The notes under the pieces are model-generated. The model had not been told where the DNA came from. It searched no databases and saw nothing but the letters and a program-made list of their open reading frames with translations. Positions 31,394-40,809 of a stretch of 64,000 bases of DNA are shown here, piece by piece (within the stretch, counting starts at the first letter, position 1; the number at the start of each line of letters is the position of its first letter). Source of the stretch: Dehalobacter sp. DCA (GTDB lineage Bacteria; Bacillota; Desulfitobacteriia; Desulfitobacteriales; Syntrophobotulaceae). A program made the translations under genes and the position numbers. Location of the stretch: contig NC_018866.1 in assembly GCF_000305775.1 (NCBI RefSeq), forward strand, positions 1,891,001 through 1,955,000. The letters run 5' to 3'.

Positions 31394-32728
31394 TTACTTT
31401 TGCCTGTAATAGAACAGATCTCTTACTTCCTGCTGTTTGCCGCAGGTCATCTTCCCTTCATGGCATTTGCTGACCAGACAGGGCGGCAGTGCTTTTTCAT
31501 AGAGTACACCGGAGAATTCTCTGAGGATCTTCAGTTTCTTGACTGCGAGCTTTCTGATTTCCCACTGGGCGTTTAGGCAGGTCCTTTCTGAGAGCATCTG
31601 ATTGTCTATCCTCGCATTTGTGGACATAATCATTTTTAAAAGCTGGCAGTTCAGGATAAACGGCATAGCTTTGCCCAGCCCCAATTTTTGATAAATCTCC
31701 CTGGAAAATGTCCGATAGGCTTCCGTCAGATTTAAGAACTCCTCCAAAAACGGAGAATTGCGAATGCTATCCGGAACGATTACCGGTCTTTCTGTGTCGC
31801 TGAAAAGGTTACTGAAGTCTTCCCGGAACATTTCCGGCAGACGATGACGGACCTGCTGGTGATACGTCACCAAGGAACACATCATCCCAAAAGTGGTCCG
31901 GACCTGTTCGGCAATACTTTCATGACCGTAACCAAGTACTCTCCGAACAATTTCTTTCGCCTTGACCGGGGCTTCCTCCCCCCAGGATAGCAAAACCTCG
32001 GAAGACGCCCTGCTTTGGGTGCTGGCGAGAGCTCCCAGGCCAGCCTTAATATCCGGGTCCTGACAACTGGACAATAAGATAAGGTCATCTTCGGGACTGA
32101 TTTTCGCCAAATCTGTCTGATAGAAGTCCTCAATGATTGCCAATTCTGCCGTACTATCATAGTCGCGAGGGAACAGTGCGCATAATTCAACCGGAAGAAA
32201 GGCTTCCAGCTCATTTTTCAGGGTCTCGAATATCCCTTCATATTTCCTGTCATTGAATAAAAGAAAGAGATCCCACAGCTTGTCTCCGGACATCGAAACG
32301 GAGAGATTCGTCTTTGCCGAGAGCGGCAGGATATAGCGGGCATCTTCAATCGGAATTGTGTAAAGGTAATGCTCCGGCTTAGGTCTCCCTTTAAACCCGC
32401 CTTCCTTCAGCGTACACATTTTTGCATACAGATTCAAAGCCTGCTGCCCGAGTTCCTCGGCTCTGCGGCTATCTTCAGGCGGCAGGTCCGGGAAAGCAAA
32501 AGCGTCCTGATCAAGCGCCACATATCTTTGACTTTGTTGGACATAGGATGCTTTCAGCTCGCAGAGCAGCATACTCTGGACCCGGTTAATGCCGTCAGCA
32601 ACAAAGAAAATGTTAATTGTTTTCAGAACTTCCTTCAGCTCCGTGCAAGATATCTCGCTTAAGTGGTTCCGTCTAATCCAAGCTGCAATCCGGTCCAGTC
32701 CGGTATGTTCAAAGTTTGTGATCTTCAT
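31394..32728 (-). CDS. thyX: FAD-dependent thymidylate synthase, two-domain form
   Basis: The 444-residue protein is about twice the usual ThyX size and reads as two ThyX-like domains in tandem. The N-terminal half has LKASYVQQSQRYV and LPLSAKT; the C-terminal half has YGHESIAEQVRTTFG, VTYHQQVRHRLPEMFRED and TCLNAQWEIR. The last resembles the dUMP-binding segment of ThyX. The classic RHRxxSxNExSxR signature is degenerate in both. The start at 32726-32728 overlaps mrnC by 20 bases. Confidence 0.85.
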   Translation of the reverse strand: MKITNFEHTGLDRIAAWIRRNHLSEISCTELKEVLKTINIFFVADGINRVQSMLLCELKASYVQQSQRYVALDQDAFAFPDLPPEDSRRAEELGQQALNLYAKMCTLKEGGFKGRPKPEHYLYTIPIEDARYILPLSAKTNLSVSMSGDKLWDLFLLFNDRKYEGIFETLKNELEAFLPVELCALFPRDYDSTAELAIIEDFYQTDLAKISPEDDLILLSSCQDPDIKAGLGALASTQSRASSEVLLSWGEEAPVKAKEIVRRVLGYGHESIAEQVRTTFGMMCSLVTYHQQVRHRLPEMFREDFSNLFSDTERPVIVPDSIRNSPFLEEFLNLTEAYRTFSREIYQKLGLGKAMPFILNCQLLKMIMSTNARIDNQMLSERTCLNAQWEIRKLAVKKLKILREFSGVLYEKALPPCLVSKCHEGKMTCGKQQEVRDLFYYRQK

Positions 32729-33242
32729 GTTTCGACTCCCCCCGTTTTCCGGTTTCTTCGGGTAAAGTACCTCTTTCTGTTTTCTTGCTATTTTCTGTCG
32801 CCATTGTCTCAAGAATCCCGTCTATGTTGTTTAGAACCGCGCCCATCCGAGTATTTTTGCCAGTAATATGCCAGTAGCCGATAAGCGCTTCGAATGCTGT
32901 AGAATGCCTGTAGGTGACAACATCAACACTACGTGGATAGTGGCCCTTCGCATTCCGACCCCTCAGAACAACCTCTGTTTCCGTTTCATCCAGTTCGTTC
33001 ATGAGATGCCTCAGAATACCTGCTTGTGTTTTGGCCTGTACATAGAAAATAGCCCGCTTATGCATGAGTTGTACCTTGGCAATGTCCTGTTCCAAAAGGT
33101 GCTTGCGCACCCATAATTCATAAACGGCGTCACCTATATAGGCGAGCAGCAGAATATTAATATCCTGCCACCTTTTATTGATTTGTACCGCCCAAATATC
33201 CGGCATACCGTTATCCTGTTCAGGTTCGTTTTGCTTAGGCAA
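32709..33242 (-). CDS. mrnC: Mini-ribonuclease III
   Basis: A 177-residue RNase III-type catalytic domain without a dsRNA-binding domain, involved in 23S rRNA 3' maturation in Bacillus. The motif LLAYIGDAVYELWVRKHLL holds the catalytic acidic residue, and AFEALIGYWHI the second. The start appears to be TTG at 33242 (AAAGGA upstream); an internal ATG 12 codons in is possible. It follows cysS, as in Bacillus. Confidence 0.9.
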   Translation of the reverse strand: MPKQNEPEQDNGMPDIWAVQINKRWQDINILLLAYIGDAVYELWVRKHLLEQDIAKVQLMHKRAIFYVQAKTQAGILRHLMNELDETETEVVLRGRNAKGHYPRSVDVVTYRHSTAFEALIGYWHITGKNTRMGAVLNNIDGILETMATENSKKTERGTLPEETGKRGESKHEDHKL

Positions 33243-33259
33243 ATGCGATCATCCTTTAA

Positions 33260-34723
33260 CTATTTCAAATACCAACGAGCACCCTCAGGGGTATCTTCAA
33301 TCACAATCCCGATTTCTTTAATCCTGTCCCTGATGAGATCCGCAGTCGTCCAGTCTTTGTTCCTACGGGCATTAGCTCTGATCTCCATCACAAGCTCCAT
33401 GACCTGGGCCAGTTTCCCGGAATCTTCCTGCAACATTTCAGCCTCGGCTTCCAGATCAAATCCTAGTATCCCAGCCAGCTCTATCAAAGTTTGTGCTGCT
33501 TCAGTCAGAGATTCCGTCTCTATAGAACCTTTGGCAAGGTACGTATTGATTCCTTTGGCTAGCTCAAATAAGGCTGCATAAGCCTGGGCCGAATTAAAAT
33601 CATCGTCCATAGCCTGTTCGAAAGCATTCCTGGCCTCCAGGCAGGCCTGAGCCATTTCATTATCCGTCTTCAGGTCCCGGTTCACAGCAATGATACCGAA
33701 CGTCATACCCTCTTTACCCTGTGCTTTGCCCAAGGCCTCTTTGGCCAGACGCACGCTGTTTTTCAGGCGGTCCAGTCCTTTTGAGGCCATGACCAGCTTC
33801 TCATCATCGAAATCCAGCGGACTGCGGTAGTGTGTTCCGAGCAGATAAAAACGGATAACATCTCCCGGGAATTTTCCGGTAACATCTCTGACCAAAAAGA
33901 AATTCCCCAGCGATTTGGACATTTTCTCCTGATTAATGGTAATAAACGCATTATGCATCCAGTACCGCGCAAACTGCTGGCCCTCCAGACAGCCCTCGGA
34001 CTGCGCAATTTCATTCTCATGATGCGGAAAAACCAGGTCGCCTCCGCCCCCATGAATATCAAACCCAGGACCGAGGTATTTCAAGGACATCGCTGAACAT
34101 TCAATATGCCAGCCGGGCCTTCCTTTACCCCAAGGACTTTCCCAGAAAGGTTCTCCCGCTTTGGCTTTTTTCCATAGCGCAAAATCCATCGGGTTATGCT
34201 TCTTGTCATCCACCTCTACACGCGCTCCGGCCTGCATATCTTCAAGGGTCCGGCCGGACAGCTTGCCGTATCCCGGGAATTTGTCAACAGCGAAATAGAC
34301 ATCCCCGTCAATATTATAGGCTAAGCCCTTTTCCTCCAACCTGCGGATAATGTCAATCATCTCCGGGATATGTTCCGTGGCTTTCGGGTGGATATCGGCA
34401 GGAAGAATATTCAAAGCCTTGGCATCCGTAAAGTACTCATTAATATATTTGCCGGCCAGCGCTATCGGATCGCAGCCCTCTTCAGCAGCCCGGTTGATAA
34501 TTTTATCATCCACGTCGGTGAAATTTTGGACATACGTAACGACAAATCCTTTATGGATCAGGTAGCGCCTGACCATATCAAATACTACCAGCATCCGGGC
34601 ATTTCCCAAATGAAAATAATTATACGTCGTAGGGCCGCAGGCGTACATTGAAGCCTTTCCCGGTTCTCTCGGAACAAACGCTTCTTTGCGGCGTGTAAGT
34701 GTATTATATAGTCTAATCGCCAT
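33260..34723 (-). CDS. cysS: Cysteinyl-tRNA synthetase
   Basis: A 487-residue class I synthetase. The HIGH-type motif is HLGNAR in [17 protein letters not shown], the other signature KMSKSLGN is intact, and zinc ligands include the early Cys of CGPTT. The start at 34721-34723 has an AAGGAGG site. cysE, which lies between gltX and cysS in Bacillus, is absent here. Confidence 0.97.
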   Translation of the reverse strand: MAIRLYNTLTRRKEAFVPREPGKASMYACGPTTYNYFHLGNARMLVVFDMVRRYLIHKGFVVTYVQNFTDVDDKIINRAAEEGCDPIALAGKYINEYFTDAKALNILPADIHPKATEHIPEMIDIIRRLEEKGLAYNIDGDVYFAVDKFPGYGKLSGRTLEDMQAGARVEVDDKKHNPMDFALWKKAKAGEPFWESPWGKGRPGWHIECSAMSLKYLGPGFDIHGGGGDLVFPHHENEIAQSEGCLEGQQFARYWMHNAFITINQEKMSKSLGNFFLVRDVTGKFPGDVIRFYLLGTHYRSPLDFDDEKLVMASKGLDRLKNSVRLAKEALGKAQGKEGMTFGIIAVNRDLKTDNEMAQACLEARNAFEQAMDDDFNSAQAYAALFELAKGINTYLAKGSIETESLTEAAQTLIELAGILGFDLEAEAEMLQEDSGKLAQVMELVMEIRANARRNKDWTTADLIRDRIKEIGIVIEDTPEGARWYLK

Positions 34724-34742
34724 CACGATTTCCTCCTTGTAC

Positions 34743-36200
34743 TTACTTCGAGAAAGCAGCCGTTTTCTCCAATCGCCCGTAAATATTTTCTTTGCCGAGC
34801 AGTTCCATGATCCGGTCGAGATCCGGGCCATGCATCTGCCCCGTAAGCGCAATCCTAACCGGCATAAATACATCCTTGCCTTTCAGGTTAAGTTCTTTGG
34901 TGATCTCTTTTAATATGCTCTTGGCTGCCGGTGCGTCGAGCAGCGCGGCTTCCCGGACCTTGGCTGCAAAAAGCTGCAGCACTGCCGGTACGGTATCTGC
35001 CTTCATAATCGCTTCAGCTTCCTCCGTCAGCACATCAATTTCTGTTCCAATAAAATAATGAATATAGGACTTAACCTCGCTTAAGCAGTTGATTTTTTCC
35101 TTTACGGCGTCAATAAAGCCGGTCACCCACTGCTGTTCGGCCAAAGAAAGCTCATTCGGAAAAAGTCCTTTTTCTCTCAAAAACGGCAGCACCAACCGGG
35201 CAAGGTCTGCCGAAGCAGTCTGTTTCAGGTAGTGCGCATTAATGTAGTTCAGTTTATTCAAATCAAAAACTGCCGGGCTCTTTGATACTTTTTCCAATGA
35301 AAATTCTTTCTTGAGTTCTTCGATCGTAAAAAATTCCTGCTCACCGGAAGGCGACCAGCCTAAAAGCGCGATAAAGTTCACGACGGCCTCCGGCAAATAC
35401 CCTTTATGGAAATAATCCATGACAGCAGTATCCCCGTCCCGTTTGCTCATCTTCCGCCCTTCAGTATTCAAAATCAAGGAGATATGGGCAAAATCCGGTA
35501 CTTTCATTCCAAGGGCCTCATAAATTAAGACCTGACGCGGCGTATTGGATAGATGTTCTTCTCCTCTAACAACATGCGTGATGCCCATCAGGACATCGTC
35601 GATGACCACGGCATAATTGTATGTTGGGATTCCATCTGATTTGACAATGATATAATCCCCGATTCCATTACTTTCAAAAACGACTTTCCCTCTGACCAGG
35701 TCATTGATCACGATATCCTGGCCTTCCGGCACTCGGAAGCGGACAACAGGTTTCCTTCCTTCCGCTTCATAAGCCTGGCGCTGTTCTGCGGTCAGCGTCC
35801 GGCATTTTCCGAGATAGCGCGGGGTCTCCCCACGGGCACTCAGCTCCTGACGCTCCTGTTCCAGTTCTTCTTCCGAACAGTAGCACAGGTAAGCATGTCC
35901 GCTCTGAAGAAGCTTATCCGTGTATTCACGGTATGTATCGAGCCTTTCCGTCTGCCTGTAAGGGCCGGAATCTCCACCGGCGTCTATCCCCTCGTCCCAG
36001 GTGATCCCCAGCCAGTGCAGCGCGTTCATGATATCCTGTTCCGATTCCCGGCTCGACCGTTCCAGGTCGGTATCCTCTATCCTAAAGACAAAGGTCCCAC
36101 CTTTGCCTCCTGTAAACAAATAATTAAAAAGAGCTGACCTTGCTCCTCCGATATGCAGGGGCCCGGTCGGGCTTGGAGCAAACCTTACTTTCACCGTCAT
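34743..36200 (-). CDS. gltX: Glutamyl-tRNA synthetase
   Basis: A 485-residue class I synthetase. The HIGH motif occurs in [18 protein letters not shown] and the KMSKS-type motif in [12 protein letters not shown] use the ATG at 36200, since the one 9 bases upstream touches the GAGGT site. Firmicute enzymes are often non-discriminating and also charge tRNA-Gln; gatCAB is not in view. It precedes cysS by 19 bases. Confidence 0.96.
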   Translation of the reverse strand: MTVKVRFAPSPTGPLHIGGARSALFNYLFTGGKGGTFVFRIEDTDLERSSRESEQDIMNALHWLGITWDEGIDAGGDSGPYRQTERLDTYREYTDKLLQSGHAYLCYCSEEELEQERQELSARGETPRYLGKCRTLTAEQRQAYEAEGRKPVVRFRVPEGQDIVINDLVRGKVVFESNGIGDYIIVKSDGIPTYNYAVVIDDVLMGITHVVRGEEHLSNTPRQVLIYEALGMKVPDFAHISLILNTEGRKMSKRDGDTAVMDYFHKGYLPEAVVNFIALLGWSPSGEQEFFTIEELKKEFSLEKVSKSPAVFDLNKLNYINAHYLKQTASADLARLVLPFLREKGLFPNELSLAEQQWVTGFIDAVKEKINCLSEVKSYIHYFIGTEIDVLTEEAEAIMKADTVPAVLQLFAAKVREAALLDAPAAKSILKEITKELNLKGKDVFMPVRIALTGQMHGPDLDRIMELLGKENIYGRLEKTAAFSK

Positions 36201-36307
36201 AATCGACATAACCTCATTTCTACTTCGTACTGCTTGTCTTCATCAAGTATTAATAAAATACAAGATATTAAAAAAATAAAAATAATAGCGTTTAATATTA
36301 TATCAGG

Positions 36308-37495
36308 TCATACAGGCAAAAGACAAACGATTGCCTGGGAACTGATTCCTTCTTCTCTGCCCTCGAAGCCCAGGTACTCCGTCGTCGTTGCTTTGATCGA
36401 TATACAGTCCGGACTTGCGTTCAGAATCTCAGCAAGATTCTTTCTCATCTGCGCGATATAAGGCAATACTTTCGGTTTTTGAGCAACAATAATACTATCC
36501 AGATTCCCAAGCCTGTAGCCTTCGCCTTGCGCAAGCTTTACAACTTCAGCCAGTAATGCCAGACTGGAAATGCCTTTGTACCGGGCATCGCTGTCGGGAA
36601 AATGTTTGCCGATATCACCAAGCGCACAAGCCCCGAGAATCGCATCCATTACGGCATGCGTCAGAACATCTGCATCAGAATGCCCCAAAAGTCCTTTGTC
36701 ATGGGGAATTTCTACTCCGCCCAGAATCAACGTCCGTCCCTTAACCAGTGCATGGACATCGTAGCCCAGTCCCATCTTCATTTGAGGCACCTCTCTTCTT
36801 CTGTGCAGGATGGACTCCGCCCAAAGCATATCTTCAGGCGTGGTCACTTTGATATTCTCGTAATTGCCTTCAACAACCCTGACCGGTAAGCCCTGCCACT
36901 CAAACAGAGAAGCATCGTCCGTGGCCAGGTACTGCTGTTCAAAGGCAAGTTTGTGTACTTTTTCTAAAAGGTTCCGATTAAAAATCTGCGGTGTCTGAAT
37001 CGCCCGGAGCTGTTCCCGCGGGGGTGTTTCCATAACTTGGCCCTGAGTATCCACCTTTTTCACAGTATCTTTCAAAGGTACAGCCATGACAGCCGCTTCA
37101 GAGTCAGCCGTTTTTTCAAGAAAACGGTTCAGATCATCCAGTGTTAATAAGGGGCGGGCACCGTCATGGACGATCACGCTGTCCACTTCAGGACTTAAGG
37201 ACTGAAGCGCCCGGTAAACGGATTCCTGCCTTTCGGCACCTCCCTCAACCACTACCGTCACCTTTTTTAGGCTGTATTCTTCCACCAATTTTTTAATTGT
37301 CAAAATATCTACCTTTGCCGCAGGAATAATGATTTCTTTAATTAGCGGACAAAGTTCCAGCGTTTTTAGAGTAAAAACAAGGATAGGGGTCCCGGCAAGT
37401 TCAAGCAGAAGCTTGTTGCCTTGATCCCCCATCCTTTTTCCCCGCCCGGCGGCAGGTACAATAGCCGCAATATTAGCCGAATGCATTAAACTCAT
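36308..37495 (-). CDS. ispDF: Bifunctional IspD-IspF isoprenoid enzyme
   Basis: One 395-residue reading frame holds IspD (about residues 1-235; [12 protein letters not shown] nucleotide-binding loop and VHDGARPL) joined to IspF (from [10 protein letters not shown] on; metal ligands in GYDVHAL and [17 protein letters not shown]). IspD makes CDP-methylerythritol and IspF closes it to the cyclic diphosphate, two steps apart in the MEP pathway. These are separate, adjacent genes in Bacillus. It overlaps the upstream gene by 23 bases. Confidence 0.95.
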   Translation of the reverse strand: MSLMHSANIAAIVPAAGRGKRMGDQGNKLLLELAGTPILVFTLKTLELCPLIKEIIIPAAKVDILTIKKLVEEYSLKKVTVVVEGGAERQESVYRALQSLSPEVDSVIVHDGARPLLTLDDLNRFLEKTADSEAAVMAVPLKDTVKKVDTQGQVMETPPREQLRAIQTPQIFNRNLLEKVHKLAFEQQYLATDDASLFEWQGLPVRVVEGNYENIKVTTPEDMLWAESILHRRREVPQMKMGLGYDVHALVKGRTLILGGVEIPHDKGLLGHSDADVLTHAVMDAILGACALGDIGKHFPDSDARYKGISSLALLAEVVKLAQGEGYRLGNLDSIIVAQKPKVLPYIAQMRKNLAEILNASPDCISIKATTTEYLGFEGREEGISSQAIVCLLPV

Positions 37496-38639
37496 GGGAA
37501 AACTCCTCAGATGATTTTTCCTGCATCCCTTTGGGTTTAGCAAAGATCATCCTACCCGCGGCAGTTTGCAGAACAGTCGTAACCAGCACGGTGGTCTGTT
37601 GCCCAATGTACCTGCGTCCTCCGTCAACGACAACCATCGTTCCGTCATCCAGATAAGCTACGCCCTGTCCAGCCTCTTTTCCTTCCTTCATAATCTGAAT
37701 ATACATCTCTTCGCCCGGAAGGACAACTGGTTTCACAGCATTGGCCAATTCATTGATATTTAAGACTTTTATCCCCTGAAGCTCGGCCACTTTGTTAAGG
37801 TTATAATCATTGGTCAATATCGGTGCGTCCAGAATATTCGCCAGCTTGACAAGTTTACTGTCCACTTCAGCGATGTCTTCAAAATCACCTTCGTAGATCT
37901 CAACCTTGATGACCGATTCCTTGGAAATCTGATTCAAGATATCAAGCCCTCTCCGACCCCGGTTTCTTTTCAGGGCGTCTGAAGAATCGGCAATATGTCT
38001 GAGCTCTTCCAGAACAAAACCAGGAACCAGAAGAACCCCATCTAAAAAGCTCGTTTTGACAATATCCGCAATTCTGCCGTCAATAATCACACTGGTATCA
38101 AGCACTTTATAGCCTGCAGCAGCGGATTGCTTCCCCTGCCCTTTATCCTTATTCTTTTCTCTTTCAGCCCGTTCCCCTTTCAGTTTGGGCAAAAAGTTGA
38201 AAAATCCAAGAATATCATCCTTGCGCGTGATCCCAATAATCAAGCCGACGTAGCCAAGTAACAAGCTGACGACGACCGACAGAATTGGGCCGAGAAACGG
38301 AATACCCACAAAAGTAATGCAAATCAGGCGGGCAATCAGCAAACCCACAATACCCCCAAGTGAACCTCCGACCAGATCGTGAATCGGCATGCGGGTAAGT
38401 CTGCTTTCCAGCCATTTGACAAGGCCAATAAAGACTTTCATACATACAGGGGCGAGAAAGAAACCAAAAGCAGATAACACAATAAAAATAATAATATAAG
38501 TCCAGTATAAGTGAATCTCAAAACCTAATGTCTGACTAAGCTGACGAATATCGACAACCTTTAATATCAAGTAATCTACGTAAATTCCTGCTGCACCGAA
38601 CAGCAGCGTAATGATGCCGCGAACAATTTTGCTAAGCAT
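37473..38639 (-). CDS. yacL: PIN/TRAM-domain integral membrane protein (YacL)
   Basis: A 388-residue protein with about four N-terminal membrane helices (to residue about 140), a charged linker rich in Lys/Glu, a PIN nuclease-like domain starting [15 protein letters not shown], and a C-terminal TRAM domain ([20 protein letters not shown]). The family is conserved just upstream of ispD in Firmicutes. Its RNA target is unknown. The ATG at 38639 follows GGAGGT by 7 bases. Confidence 0.9.
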   Translation of the reverse strand: MLSKIVRGIITLLFGAAGIYVDYLILKVVDIRQLSQTLGFEIHLYWTYIIIFIVLSAFGFFLAPVCMKVFIGLVKWLESRLTRMPIHDLVGGSLGGIVGLLIARLICITFVGIPFLGPILSVVVSLLLGYVGLIIGITRKDDILGFFNFLPKLKGERAEREKNKDKGQGKQSAAAGYKVLDTSVIIDGRIADIVKTSFLDGVLLVPGFVLEELRHIADSSDALKRNRGRRGLDILNQISKESVIKVEIYEGDFEDIAEVDSKLVKLANILDAPILTNDYNLNKVAELQGIKVLNINELANAVKPVVLPGEEMYIQIMKEGKEAGQGVAYLDDGTMVVVDGGRRYIGQQTTVLVTTVLQTAAGRMIFAKPKGMQEKSSEEFSHEFNAFG

Positions 38640-38850
38640 CAAATTCACCTCCCTTTTTCTATATTTTGGCTAAAAACAATTCTGTTTATACCATGAGCCT
38701 GAAATTTTCCTAATCTGTCCCCTATGAAATTGTTTAGCGGTATTTTCCCCTGTATCTCATCATTATATCAGGTTGTATTTCTCTTTCAAAGTAAACGACA
38801 AATTATTTCAATATATCTTAATTCAAGAAATATTTCCCGATTTGATGAAA

Positions 38851-38880
38851 TTGACAACAGCTTCTGATGCTGTCTATAAT
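38851..38880 (+). promoter_or_regulatory. Promoter with a palindrome in the spacer
   Basis: TTGACA (38851-38856) and TATAAT (38875-38880) are perfect consensus boxes 18 bases apart. The spacer holds ACAGC-TTCTGAT-GCTGT, an operator-like palindrome, directly before the small gene at 38910. Confidence 0.8.
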
Positions 38881-38909
38881 GAAATTGGCAGAAAGGAAGT
38901 GTATGTTCT

Positions 38910-39302
38910 ATGAGTCCAATCAATAATGATTTTCAAGAAACGGTTGATGCTATGCTAATTCGACACCAAAGCATCTTGGATATTTTATCAAAAGGACAAG
39001 AGGCTTCTTCCCGGGTAAACAGGGCTATCACGAAGGCTGTGACTTCTTGCGGCTGTGTCTCAGTGGATGCCCACAAGAGCCCAATTCCAGAAAATGCTAC
39101 TATCTCAGATCTTAAGTTTCTCCTGAACAGTCATCTGGAAGGAAACCTTTGTTCCAACTGCCGTGAAGTTGTCGAAATCGAACTGGGAAATCAGCTTTTT
39201 TACATCTCAGCTCTTGCCAATATTCTGGGCTTGTCTGTAAACGAAATCCTGGAAAAAGAAGAAAGCAGACTCAAAACACTAACCGTTTTTAATTTTAGAT
39301 AG
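38910..39302 (+). CDS. Small MazG-like or uncharacterised Firmicute protein
   Basis: A 130-residue helical protein. The C-terminal part (GNQLFYISALANILGLSVNE) resembles the end of MazG-type nucleotide pyrophosphatases, and there are cysteines in SCGC and LCSNC. I cannot name it with certainty. It stands alone on the plus strand with its own perfect promoter and terminator, between radA and yacL, where Bacillus carries disA. Confidence 0.6.
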   Translation: MSPINNDFQETVDAMLIRHQSILDILSKGQEASSRVNRAITKAVTSCGCVSVDAHKSPIPENATISDLKFLLNSHLEGNLCSNCREVVEIELGNQLFYISALANILGLSVNEILEKEESRLKTLTVFNFR

Positions 39303-39412
39303 CTGAGCTTAAAAGAAGATTAAAGAATGCGGAGATATTTTCTTTCATTTTGTATATTTGTATATCAGTTACTAATGTTTACATATCAGTGATGCCTTGG
39401 AATGACTGCCGC

Positions 39413-39441
39413 GGATGTCTTTTGACATCCTTTTTTATTTT
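39413..39441 (+). terminator. Intrinsic terminator after the MazG-like gene
   Basis: GGATGTC, loop TTTT, GACATCC, then TTTTTTATTTT. It lies about 110 bases after the stop and just past the end of convergent radA. Confidence 0.88.
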
Positions 39442-39455
39442 GGTATCAAAATCAT

Positions 39456-40796
39456 CTAAAAAAGAAAATCCAGCACTTCCTCAATGTTTTTAACCGGAAT
39501 GATCCGGCAATCGGTCCTCCCGATACTGTCTGCATTGACTTCTGGTACCAGGCAATTTCGGAAACCAAATTTTTCCGCTTCTCTGATCCGCTGCTCAATA
39601 TGAGAAACCCCTCTAATTTCTCCGGTCAAACCGAGTTCCCCGATTAAAGCCATATTTCCAAGCGGCTGATCTTTAATTCCCGACATCACAGAGGCGATGA
39701 CGGCAAGATCCGCTGCCGGTTCATCCACATCGAGACCCCCGGCAATATTGACAAAAACATCCCGGGTGCCAAAAGCGTACCCGGCTCGTTTGTCCAGGAC
39801 TGCCAGAAGCATCAGCAGGCGGTGGTAATCCATCCCGTTTACGGTTCTTCTCGGCGGCGCAAAGATGGACGATGTTACCAAAGCCTGGACTTCCACTAAG
39901 AGCGGCCTTGTTCCTTCCATCACGACAGCCACCCCGGAACCAGCGGATACTTGTGTATGATCGCCCATAAAAAACATGGAGGGATTTGTAACATCAGCTA
40001 GACCGCAGCCTCTCATCTCAAATACCCCAATTTCGTTGGCAGGACCAAAACGGTTTTTAACTGCCCGCAGCAGACGGAAAATATGGTGCTGATCTCCTTC
40101 AAAATACAGGACCGTATCGACCATGTGCTCCAGAACCCTGGGTCCGGCAATCACACCCTCCTTTGTAATATGGCCGGCCAGGAAAACCGTAATCTCATTT
40201 TCTTTGGCCAGTTTCAGCAAAAAAGAAGCCCCTTCCCTGACCTGGCTGACGCTTCCGGGTGCAGACTGGACGTCTTCGAGCAGCATCGTCTGAATTGAAT
40301 CAATAAAAACGACTTTATAGCCTTTGTTCAGCACCTCCGAACGTACTGCTTCCAGGGAATTATCGGTGAGTATATGTACCCGGGAAGAAGAAAGCTCCAT
40401 TCTGTCAGCCCTGAGTTTGATTTGCCGGGCAGACTCCTCTCCCGACACATAAAGCACATTTTCCTTCCGGGAAAGATATTCTGCCATTTGCAGAAACAGC
40501 GTAGATTTGCCGATTCCAGGCTCTCCGCTTAAAAGAACAAAAGATCCTTCGACAACCCCTCCCCCAAAAACCCGGTTAAGTTCCTGACTTCCGGTATCAA
40601 GTCTCTGCCCTTCCATCGTTTGGATTTCAGTCAGAGGGATCGCCTGAACGATCCCTCTGTTTTCTGTAGGTTTGGATTTTTCTACGCGTTCCTCAATCAG
40701 TGTATTCCATTCACCGCATCCGGGACACCTTCCGAGCCATCTCGCGCTTTCCTGCCCGCATTCCCGGCAATAGAACTTCGTCTTTGGGCCTGCCAA
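39456..40796 (-). CDS. radA: DNA repair protein RadA (Sms)
   Basis: A 446-residue RecA-like helicase for branch migration in recombination. The zinc finger (CRECGQESARWLGRCPGCGEW), the Walker A GEPGIGKST, the RadA-specific KNRFGPANEIG motif and a C-terminal Lon-like domain appear in order. It ends the ctsR operon, 13 bases after clpC. Confidence 0.97.
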   Translation of the reverse strand: MAGPKTKFYCRECGQESARWLGRCPGCGEWNTLIEERVEKSKPTENRGIVQAIPLTEIQTMEGQRLDTGSQELNRVFGGGVVEGSFVLLSGEPGIGKSTLFLQMAEYLSRKENVLYVSGEESARQIKLRADRMELSSSRVHILTDNSLEAVRSEVLNKGYKVVFIDSIQTMLLEDVQSAPGSVSQVREGASFLLKLAKENEITVFLAGHITKEGVIAGPRVLEHMVDTVLYFEGDQHHIFRLLRAVKNRFGPANEIGVFEMRGCGLADVTNPSMFFMGDHTQVSAGSGVAVVMEGTRPLLVEVQALVTSSIFAPPRRTVNGMDYHRLLMLLAVLDKRAGYAFGTRDVFVNIAGGLDVDEPAADLAVIASVMSGIKDQPLGNMALIGELGLTGEIRGVSHIEQRIREAEKFGFRNCLVPEVNADSIGRTDCRIIPVKNIEEVLDFLF

Positions 40797-40809
40797 AATT
40801 CCTTCCCCC

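Noticed and set aside
34724..36307. T-box riboswitch for gltX/cysS
   Set aside because: The gap before gltX is about 110 bases of AT-rich sequence with no T-box core, and the cysS gap is only 19 bases.
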